Positions 32,180 to 38,193 of a stretch of DNA of 38,193 nt are shown here, piece after piece; positions within the stretch are counted from its first letter, which is position 1; every line of letters begins with the position of its first letter. A program made the translations under genes and the position numbers. The notes beneath the pieces were generated by a model. That model was given only the letters and a program-made list of their open reading frames with translations. It was not told the DNA's origin and ran no database searches. The DNA comes from Trebonia sp030042015 (lineage in GTDB: Bacteria > Actinomycetota > Actinomycetes > Streptosporangiales > Streptosporangiaceae), in NCBI RefSeq assembly GCF_030042015.1, contig NZ_JASIAL010000172.1, forward strand, positions 1 to 38,193. Reading direction: 5' to 3'.

Positions 32180-33488
32180 AAGGCTCTGTCTACCGGCGGT
32201 GCGGTTGCCGCGATCCCGGGACGAGACGGCCCCTCGGCCAGCAGTGCCCTGATCTGAAGAAGCGCGGGCACGGCGGATGGTACTTCCGCTATGACGCACC
32301 GGCCCTGGCCGGTCAGACGCGGCGACGCCCGGAGTTCGGCCCGTTCGAGACGAAGAAGCGCGCCGAGGAGGAACTGGCCGCCGAGCTAGCCCGCGTCGGC
32401 GGCGGTGCCCCGGTCACCGACCGGAGCCTCCTCGTCCGCGACTACCTGGACACCTGGCTGGCGGGCAAGAAGCTCCGGCTCAAGCCGGACGCCTACACCT
32501 CCTACGCCGAGGCGTGCGAACTGTACTTCAAGCCGGGCGTTGGCCACCTCCGCCTCGTCGAGCTCCGCGATCGTCACCTGCAGGATCTCGTCACCGCGAT
32601 GACCCAGATTAACCAGCCACTACCGGACAGCGAGAAGCCGTCCGAGATGCTGCGCCGGCTGGTCGCCGTCCGCGCGGACGACACCCGCAAGATGCTCCCC
32701 AACGGCGAGGCCCGGCACAAGAAGTCGACCAAGCCGCTGTCATCTGCACGGATTGAGCGCGAGTTCGCGGTGATCCGCGCCGCGCTCAACGATGCGATAC
32801 CGTCCAAGATCCTCATCAGCCCGTTCAACGGCGTGGTGCTCCCGCGAGTAGACAAGGCCAAGTCGCTGGTGTGGACCCCTGCCCGCGAGGCCAGGTTCCG
32901 CGCCGAACTGGGCAAGCGGCTGGCGGGCGCCGAGGCGGCCGCCGATGACGAGGACCGGGTGCTGACTATCGTCGAACGGCAGGCTCTGTGGGCAGCGAGG
33001 GACCTGCGCCCGGTCCCGTCGATGGTATGGATGCCCGCTCACGCGGGAGAGTTCGCCGACTACCTCGACCGGACTGGCGAGCGGCTCGCCGTCCTGTTCA
33101 TCGTGGCGATGTACACGGGCATGCGCCGTGACGAACTCCTCGGCCTGACCTGGTCTGAGATCGACCTCGACGAGGGCGCGGCCTCCGTCCTTGAGACCGC
33201 CAGCGGCGACGGCCCCAAGTCCGAAGCCGGCGACCGCGTCGTGCCGCTATCGCCCACCGCGGTCACGGCGCTCCGAGCCTGGCGGAAAGTACAGGTGACC
33301 GACCGGCTCGCCTGGGGACCGGACTGGCCCGGCAAGGACCGTGTGTTCACCCGCGAGGACGGCACTGAGGTACCAGGCCAATGGACAAGCACCCGGTTCG
33401 AGATCCTCGCCTTCCGCGCCGGCGTGCCCCCGGTGCGCTTCCACGACCTGCGGCACGGTACGGCGAGCCTGCTCAAAAGGCGCGGAGT
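32176..33488 (+). pseudogene. int: Island tyrosine integrase, 5' part (interrupted)
   Basis: About 438 codons of a phage-type integrase, starting at GTG 32176 after GAGGAGG. Residues 1-60 are an arm-binding region, about 90-200 the core-binding domain, and then the catalytic domain with Arg317 (TGMRRDELLGL) and H423-x-x-R426 (FHDLRHGT). Homology stops after SLLKRRGV at 33488. The frame goes on to 33675 with 62 unrelated residues, so the product would lack the catalytic His/Trp and Tyr. The missing end (DTKIISAILGHSRSDFTDRQ and onward) lies at 37308-37475 beyond a nested element. Joined at GT/C, the gene would code for 489 residues, a normal length. Confidence 0.93.
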
Positions 33489-33750
33489 TGCATTGAATGC
33501 AGCATTCCGCCGCCGACGTGGGGGAGCTGTAGCAGGGGCTGCGGCGTTACCGGGCCGCCTGCAGGGGGCTGCGGACCGGGCGCGGGACACGCCGTGGATC
33601 AGGGGTTCCTGGCTCCTGGTTGCGCTGGATGACAGGATGTGGCGTCCAGATCGGTTGCGTCGGCTGGCTGGTTGATGCGCCTGGTGCACGGGTGGAGGGG
33701 CGGGATGGGGGAAGGCAGGGTGCTGGCGCTGGTCGCCGCGGGATGGCGCG

Positions 33751-34788
33751 GTGCCGGCGTCGCCGGGTTCGGCGCTGCTGGAGGAGATGCTGGCGGGGTG
33801 GCAGCGCCAGCAGCAGGCGCGCAGGCTGACGGCCCGGCTGGCCGGCGAGCGGGAGCGGGTGATCCGCCAGTTCACTGCGTTCAGCGGCTGCTGGCCGTGG
33901 CAGTGGACGGCGGCGCAGGCCGAGGCGTGGCTGGCCTCGGGCGGGTGGGCGCATTCGACGGTCCGTTCCTATCAGGGGGCGCTGGCATTGTTCCTGGAGT
34001 ACGTGTGCGATCCCCGCTACGGGTGGGTCAGTGAGTGCGGGCAGCGCGCCGGGGCGGTGCCGGTGCAGCTGTTCCACGAGCGGAACACCGCGGCGCACGT
34101 GTGCGAGCACGAGGGGCGGGCGGAGCGCCGGCCGCTGACCCGGGCTGAGCTGCAGGCGTTCTTCGACGCCGCCGATGACCATGTGGAGAAGGCGGCGGGC
34201 TCGCGGCGCAAGGGGTGGCTGGCCTCGTTCCGCGACGCGACGCTGTTCAAGGTGGTCTACGGGTGGGGGCTGCGCCGCCGGGAGGCGGCGATGCTGGACG
34301 TGGCCGGCTTCGCGCCGAACCCGGCGGCGCCGGAGCTGGGCGGCCTGGGCGTGTGCCATGTCCGGTACGGCAAGGCGATGCGGGGCAGCCCGCCGCGGCG
34401 CCGGGCGGTGGCCACGGTGATGCCGTGGGCCGCCGAGGCGCTGGCCCAGTACCTGGAGGACGTGCGGCCCCGCTGCGGGGTGCCGTCTCATCCGGCGCTG
34501 TGGCTGACCGGGCGCGGGGGACGGATCTCGCCCCGGTCGGTGGATGAGCGGTTCGCGGCCTGGCGCGAGGCGGCCGGGCTGCCGGGCGGGCTGCCGGTCC
34601 ACTGCCTGCGGCATTCATACATCTCGCACCTGATCGAGGACGGCGCTGATCCGCTGTTCGTGCAGCAGCAGGCCGGGCATTCATGGGCGTCGACCACGGC
34701 CACGTACACGACGGTCGGGCAGGACGCCCGGAACCGGATGCTGCGGTCCGCGCTGGCCCGCGCGTTCGAGGGAGAGGACGGCAGGTAA
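33751..34788 (+). CDS. Tyrosine recombinase of the nested element
   Basis: A 345-residue recombinase with all catalytic positions: Arg175 (WGLRRREAAML), H284-x-x-R287 (HCLRHSYISHL), His310 (AGHSWASTT) and Tyr319 (ATYTTV). The N-terminal 115 residues are the SAM-like core-binding domain (FTAFSGCWPWQWTAAQAEAW). It should cut and join the element's ends. Start GTG 33751 is the best available. Its TAA overlaps the ATG of the XRE gene by one base. Unlike the island integrase, it appears intact. Confidence 0.9.
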   Translation: MPASPGSALLEEMLAGWQRQQQARRLTARLAGERERVIRQFTAFSGCWPWQWTAAQAEAWLASGGWAHSTVRSYQGALALFLEYVCDPRYGWVSECGQRAGAVPVQLFHERNTAAHVCEHEGRAERRPLTRAELQAFFDAADDHVEKAAGSRRKGWLASFRDATLFKVVYGWGLRRREAAMLDVAGFAPNPAAPELGGLGVCHVRYGKAMRGSPPRRRAVATVMPWAAEALAQYLEDVRPRCGVPSHPALWLTGRGGRISPRSVDERFAAWREAAGLPGGLPVHCLRHSYISHLIEDGADPLFVQQQAGHSWASTTATYTTVGQDARNRMLRSALARAFEGEDGR

Positions 34789-35117
34789 TGGCGAAGAAGA
34801 TCGGCTACCGGTGGCACCTTCGGCGGCTGATGGCCGAGCGGGACATGTACGCCACGGCGCAGCTGCGGCCGCTGCTGGCCGAGCGGGGTGTCGTGCTGTC
34901 CCGGGAGCAGGTCTACCGGCTGGTCACCGGGGTCCCGGAGCGGCTGAGCCTGGCCACGCTGGCCGCACTGTGCGACATCCTGGGATGCGGCCCCGGGGAC
35001 CTTGTGGAACCGGTCGTCGTCACCCCCGCGGGCCGCAAGCCGGACGCACCGCAGCAGGCTCCTCCTCCTCCTTCGCGGCCGGTCCGGGCCCGGGTAGCCC
35101 GCCCGGCAGGCCGGTAG
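34788..35117 (+). CDS. Small XRE/HTH protein of the nested element
   Basis: A 109-residue protein. MAKKIGYRWHLRRLMAERDM begins a Cro/CI-type helix-turn-helix that continues VLSREQVYRLVTGVPERLSL and ATLAALCDILGCGPGDLVEP. The last 35 residues are Pro/Arg-rich and unstructured. It lies between two recombinase genes, overlapping the first by one base and 5 bases before the next. In such trios it may act as regulator or as architectural partner. GGAGAGGACGGCAGG provides a ribosome binding site. Confidence 0.82.
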   Translation: MAKKIGYRWHLRRLMAERDMYATAQLRPLLAERGVVLSREQVYRLVTGVPERLSLATLAALCDILGCGPGDLVEPVVVTPAGRKPDAPQQAPPPPSRPVRARVARPAGR

Positions 35118-35122
35118 CCGCG

Positions 35123-37234
35123 GTGGCCGGCTGCCCGGCCGGGCACCAGGCCGTCCGCTCCGGGCGCGAGTGCCCGCGCTGCCGCCGCGATAAGGTCGTG
35201 GACATGGCCGCGGCGGCGGAAGGCTCGCTGCCTCGCCCGGTGGTCGAGGCTGCGGTCGAGGCGGTCGCGCCCGCCGGGCAGGCGCTGCGCCAGCTGGCGC
35301 TCGCGCTGGCCGCCGACCCTGGCGCCCTGGCCAGGGGAACCCCGCCGGTCGCGGGAAAGCTGGCAGCCGAGCTGATCGCACGCGGCTCCTCCGCCGTGAC
35401 CGTCCCTGCGTGCGCGGTCTGCGGGCGAACCGGCAAGCCGCTGACCCGCGGCGACGACGGCGCCGGGGTGTGCCAGCGGTGCCGGTCCTGGCAGCGGGCC
35501 GTCGCCTGCGCCAGCTGCGGCAAGGTGCGCCCGCGCGCCGGGAGGGACGCCACTGGGCAAGACACCTGCGAGGTGTGCTCCCGCAAGCACGACCCGGAGC
35601 GCCGCCGCACCTGCGGCAGGTGCGGCAAGACCTCGCCGGTTGCGGTCCGCGGCCGGGACGGGCACCCGGACATCTGCGTGAACTGCTGCAAGATGCCCGT
35701 GGCCGCCTGCAGCATCTGCGGCAGGAATAAGGAGTGCAACTTCGCCGCCACCGCCCGCCCGGTCTGCATCGCGTGCTCGCCACGGGCAACGGCCACATGC
35801 GCCCGGTGCGGCCAGGACCGCCCGCCGGCAGCCCGCTGGCCCGAAGGGCCGGTCTGCGACCCGTGTTACACCGCCGCGCTGCGCCACCGGGGCCGGTGCG
35901 TATCCTGCAGCCGGCAGCGGCGGCTAGTCGCCCCGCCTGGCCCGGGCGCTGACACGTGCGCGGACTGTGCGGGGATCCCGGTCACCCACGCCTGCGCCGA
36001 CTGTGACACCGAAGACAAGCTCTACGAGAAAGGCCGCTGCGCACGATGCTCTTTGCGCCGCCGCGCCCGCGATCTGCTGTCAGCCGGCACCGGGATCATC
36101 CCCGCGCAGCTGAGCGGCGTGTTCGACGCGGTCACCGCCGCCCGCCAGCCGCGCAGCGCGCTGAACTGGCTGCGCAACGGTGCCGGCGCCGGCCTGCTCG
36201 CCGACGTGGCCGCTGGCCGGCTGGCCATCAGCCACCAAGCCCTGGACGCCCACCCTCACCGGCGGGCCGCCGGCTACCTGCGGCACATGCTCACCGCCGC
36301 CGGGGCGCTGCCGGCCCGCGACGAGGAACTCGCCCGCGCCGGGCAATGGCCCGGCACGGTCCTGGACACGATCGAGGCGGCCGCCGGCCGGCGGCTAGTA
36401 CAGGCCTACGCCACCTGGCAGGTGATGCGGCGGCTGCGGGCCAGTGCCGCAGCCGCCACCCGGCCGCGCACCCCCACAGCGCATGCCCGCAACCACATCC
36501 GCGCCGCCACGAGCCTGCTCGCCTGGCTCCGCGGCCGCGGCACCGAGCTCGCCGCCTGCGGGCAAGCCGACATCGACCAGTGGCTGCGCACCGGGCCGCC
36601 GGCCTGCCTGGCCAGGGATTTCCTGGCCTGGGCCGCGACCCGCGGCCACTGCCGGCGGTTCAGCATCCCGCCGCCGCCGCGCGCGACCGGTCCCGCCATC
36701 AGCCAGGACCAGCGGTGGGCGCTGACCGCCCGGCTGCTGCACGACACTGCGCTCGACGCCACCGACCCGGTTGCCGGGTGCCTGCTCCTGCTCTACGGCC
36801 AGCCGCTGACACGCATCGCCGCCATGACCACCAGCCAGGTCACCCGCCACAGCGGCGAGACGTTCCTCAGGCTCGGCCGCCACCACGTGCCAGTCCCCGG
36901 CCCGCTCGCCAGCGCCGTCGCCCGGCTGATCAGCGGCGGACGCAGCTACCGGGGAGCCGGATCCCCGCCCGCCACCACCTGGCTGTTCCCCGGGCACCTG
37001 CCCGGCCGCCCGATCACCCCGGCCAGGCTCGGCGAACGCCTGCGGGCCATCGGCATCTACGCCCAGACCGGGCGCCGTGCCGCGCTGCCCGATCTCGCCG
37101 CCCAGCTCCCCCCTGCGGTCCTCGCCGACATCCCCGGCCTGCACGAGACGACCGCCGCCAAATGGATGCATCAGGCCGGAGGCGACTGGTCCCGCTATGC
37201 AGCCGAGCTAGCCCGCCATCCTCACCAACCCTGA
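35123..37234 (+). CDS. Multi-zinc-ribbon protein with degenerate tyrosine-recombinase-like C-terminus
   Basis: A 703-residue protein starting at GTG 35123 (MAGCPAGHQAVRSGRECPRC), 5 bases after the XRE stop; the longer open frame upstream is a shadow of that gene. After a first CxxxH/CxxC unit, residues about 95-310 hold seven successive zinc-ribbon-like pairs: CAVCGRT/CQRCRSW, CASCGKV/CEVCSRK, CGRCGKT/CVNCCKM, CSICGRN/CIACSP, CARCGQD/CDPCYT, CVSCSRQ/CADCAG, CADCDTE/CARCSLR. A helical middle follows. The last 180 residues resemble the recombinase catalytic fold (LLLLYGQPLTRIAAMTTSQV, TTAAKWMHQAGGDWSRYAAE), but the H-x-x-R box is not evident. It is probably an accessory DNA-binding recombinase subunit. 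Confidence 0.8.
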   Translation: MAGCPAGHQAVRSGRECPRCRRDKVVDMAAAAEGSLPRPVVEAAVEAVAPAGQALRQLALALAADPGALARGTPPVAGKLAAELIARGSSAVTVPACAVCGRTGKPLTRGDDGAGVCQRCRSWQRAVACASCGKVRPRAGRDATGQDTCEVCSRKHDPERRRTCGRCGKTSPVAVRGRDGHPDICVNCCKMPVAACSICGRNKECNFAATARPVCIACSPRATATCARCGQDRPPAARWPEGPVCDPCYTAALRHRGRCVSCSRQRRLVAPPGPGADTCADCAGIPVTHACADCDTEDKLYEKGRCARCSLRRRARDLLSAGTGIIPAQLSGVFDAVTAARQPRSALNWLRNGAGAGLLADVAAGRLAISHQALDAHPHRRAAGYLRHMLTAAGALPARDEELARAGQWPGTVLDTIEAAAGRRLVQAYATWQVMRRLRASAAAATRPRTPTAHARNHIRAATSLLAWLRGRGTELAACGQADIDQWLRTGPPACLARDFLAWAATRGHCRRFSIPPPPRATGPAISQDQRWALTARLLHDTALDATDPVAGCLLLLYGQPLTRIAAMTTSQVTRHSGETFLRLGRHHVPVPGPLASAVARLISGGRSYRGAGSPPATTWLFPGHLPGRPITPARLGERLRAIGIYAQTGRRAALPDLAAQLPPAVLADIPGLHETTAAKWMHQAGGDWSRYAAELARHPHQP

Positions 37235-37307
37235 CGAATACCTCGCCGACCCCCGGCCTCAACCACAGGTATTCAGCATGATTCGTAATCCGCTCCCTAC
37301 CAGTTAG

Positions 37308-37475
37308 GCCGCCAGAGTCGACACGAAGATCATCTCGGCGATCCTCGGCCACTCCCGGAGCGACTTCACCGACCGGCAGTACGTCTTGGTCTTCCCCGAA
37401 GTCGCCGCCGCGGCAGCCGACGCAGCGGACGCGCTCGTCCCCCGCGCAGCAACCGCGGAAGGCGGCGTGAAGTGA
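37308..37475 (+). pseudogene. int: Island tyrosine integrase, 3' part
   Basis: This orphan reading frame follows an in-frame TAG at 37305 and has no start of its own. It encodes VDTKIISAILGHSRSDFTDR, QYVLVFPEVAAAAADAADAL, then VPRAATAEGGVK and stop at TGA 37473-37475. ILGHS supplies the catalytic His and RQYV the nucleophilic Tyr of a tyrosine integrase, precisely what is missing from the fragment at 32176-33488. Precise loss of the nested element would restore one gene. The attachment site lies 135 bases downstream. Confidence 0.92.
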
Positions 37476-37610
37476 CTGCCGCCGACTCCCTTGGCGTGGC
37501 CATGGCGTGGCCGTACGGAACACCTTCACTGCGGACGGCGGCACCGGTTCCCAACATTCCCGGCCCGTCTGACCTGCGTTTCCGTGTTTTCGAGAGTGTT
37601 CGGATTCGTT
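37476..37610. other. Gap between integrase 3' end and attachment site (attP left arm)
   Basis: 135 bases without a gene of their own. TGTTCGG at 37597-37603 is one arm of the inverted repeat predicted for the closed-circle attachment site. On the minus strand the last 28 codons of the gene now truncated at 10053 would be read here if the island were circular, ending at TGA about 37526. Confidence 0.5.
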
Positions 37611-37617
37611 CCCGGCA
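37611..37617. other. attR core (CCCGGCA), recQ 5' side
   Basis: Second copy of the 7-mer also found at 10063-10069. On the recQ strand it reads TGC CGG G in frame after AVRSPT, and the other copy reads TGC CGG G in the same frame before STAADKQREL. GTAG at 37619-37622 pairs with CTAC at 10053-10056 in the rebuilt empty site. Confidence 0.6.
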
Positions 37618-38193
37618 CGTAGGCGAACGCACTGCCAGTGCGATGTTCGGCCGGTCGAAGTCGCCGATCACCACGACGGGATCGCGCAGCCCGAGCCGGC
37701 GCACGATTTCCTGCCGCACCGGCGGCGCGGCGGTGGCGGTCAGGGCCAGCCGGACCGGCGCGCCGATCGCGTCGGCCTGCGCCCCGAGCAGCATGTAGTC
37801 CGGGCGGAAGTCGTGCCCCCACTGGCTGATGAGGTGCGCCTCGTCGACGGTGAGCAGCCCCGGTCGCGCGCGGCGCAGCGTCTGGCGGGTCTCCTCGTTC
37901 GCCAGCTGCTCGGGCGAGAGGAACAGGAACGTACCGGAATCGCAGGAGGCCAGCAGCGACGCCGCGCGTGCGCCCGCCGACTGCTGGGAGTTCAGGACAA
38001 TCGCCCGCAACCCAGCCGAACGCAGGTGCGCGAGCTGGTCGTCCTGCAGCGCGATCAGCGGCGAGACAACCACGGTCGGCCCGTCCCGCAGCATGCCCGC
38101 CAGCTCGTAGATCGCGGATTTCCCGCCGCCGGTCGGCAGCACGGCCAGCGCGTCGCGGCCGGCGGCCAGTGCCTCGACCGCGGGCAGCTGCCC
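37611..38193 (-). pseudogene. recQ: RecQ-family DNA helicase, 5' part (gene split by genomic island; runs off window)
   Basis: The frame enters at the window edge with GQLPAVEALAAGRDALAVLP and reads Walker A TGGGKS, motif Ia VVSPLIALQDDQ, DEAH box LLTVDEAHLISQWGHDFRP, motif III LALTATA, and FDRPNIALAVR at the end of helicase lobe 1. From about 37617 downward it runs into island sequence and continues with unrelated residues (ERIRTLSKTRKR). Lobe 2 and the zinc region are at 9077-10069 in the same orientation. Together the pieces cover a normal RecQ order without overlap. The start codon is beyond 38193. A truncated protein with lobe 1 alone could bind ATP but should not unwind DNA. Confidence 0.93.

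Larger units (their letters stand above)
33485..37318 (+). mobile_element. Nested tyrosine-recombinase transposon inside the integrase gene
   Basis: About 3.83 kb separates the two parts of the integrase gene. GAGT is present at both joins (33485-33488, 37315-37318), and a longer imperfect match, AGGCGCGGAGT at 33478 and AGGCCGCCAGAGT at 37306, may reflect target choice. Inside are three genes in one direction: a complete tyrosine recombinase, a small XRE protein and a zinc-ribbon protein with a recombinase-like end. The left end has the palindrome GAATGCAGCATTC at 33495-33507 and two copies of GCAGGGGCTGCGG-like sequence (33532-33544, 33561-33574). GGTATTCAGCAT near the right end at about 37268 resembles the inverted left end. 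Bases 33489-33750 hold no gene. Confidence 0.85.
10063..37617. mobile_element. Integrated genomic island of about 27.5 kb inserted in recQ
   Basis: The two halves of recQ flank this block. CCCGGCA occurs at both edges (10063-10069 and 37611-37617). A phage-type integrase, two excisionase-like HTH proteins and an XRE regulator lie at the right end, with the integrase 3' end 135 bases from the attachment site, as in actinomycete integrative elements. The cargo is a sugar and modification cluster with parts near 50% G+C, against about 73% in the flank. No RepSA, Prim-Pol, FtsK/TraB-like or relaxase gene was recognised, nor any phage structural gene. So it is a genomic island that may once have been mobile or mobilised in trans. 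Confidence 0.9.

Noticed and set aside
33489..33675. The last 62 codons of the open integrase frame as a natural C-terminus
   Set aside because: They lack the catalytic His and Tyr boxes, and those boxes are found in frame at 37308-37475 beyond the inner element.
34811..35122. A longer N-terminus for the zinc-ribbon protein
   Set aside because: This part overlaps the XRE gene in another frame and is low-complexity; the zinc-binding pattern begins right after GTG 35123.
10063..37617. The island as a prophage
   Set aside because: Apart from an integrase and HTH proteins there is no capsid, portal, terminase, tail or lysis gene.

Overview
This window is high-G+C actinobacterial DNA (a Streptomyces or Streptosporangium-like actinomycete is likely). 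The signs are about 73% G+C in sampled core genes, a complete actinobacterial-style cob cluster, an XRE/DUF5753 plus DUF397 pair with a SpoIIAB-type ATPase, and GTG/TTG starts. Genus cannot be fixed from the sequence alone.

Left flank, 1-9053: vitamin B12 genes. cobI (partial), cobH and cobG run leftward in an overlapping chain. cobN diverges from them. Behind cobN lies a promoter and a clear cobalamin riboswitch, whose downstream DNA can fold to hide a strong Shine-Dalgarno. It controls a three-gene FecCD/BtuCDF-type ABC importer, so synthesis and uptake of corrinoids sit side by side.

Split recQ: the 3' part of a RecQ helicase gene lies at 9077-10069 and its 5' part at 37611-38193. Between them is a genomic island of about 27.5 kb. 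A 7-bp repeat (CCCGGCA) lies at both junctions in the same recQ frame. When the ends are rejoined on paper, both the empty chromosomal site and the closed island junction show an inverted repeat centred on the same base. This is good evidence for the attachment site.

Island left end, 10063-13236: a gene that runs across the attachment site, a stretch with no intact gene, a frameshifted SpoIIAB-type ATPase, an XRE/DUF5753-DUF397 pair, and a decayed IS3-type OrfA.

Island cargo, 13235-30745: a sugar and modification cluster in two divergent operons around a promoter hub at 22141-22513. It holds a UDP-glucuronate decarboxylase-like enzyme, a GalE-like epimerase, seven glycosyltransferases (five GT2, two GT4), two different radical SAM enzymes, a Gfo/Idh/MocA dehydrogenase, an FAD oxidoreductase, a PhyH-type Fe(II)/2-oxoglutarate dioxygenase, and two paralogous THUMP/Trm14-like methyltransferases. 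Parts of this cargo are near 50% G+C. I do not recognise this set as a described pathway and regard it as the best candidate for something new.

Island right end, 30846-37617: two small excisionase-type HTH proteins, a divergent XRE regulator with palindromic operators, and the island integrase. The integrase gene is itself cut by a 3.8-kb element carrying a tyrosine recombinase, a small XRE protein and a 703-residue protein with seven zinc ribbons and a recombinase-like C-terminus. The integrase's last 53 codons, with its catalytic His and Tyr, lie beyond that element. The picture is a two-step nest: island into recQ, then a recombinase-trio transposon into the island's integrase, which probably locks the island in place. 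No replication or conjugation genes were seen in the island.
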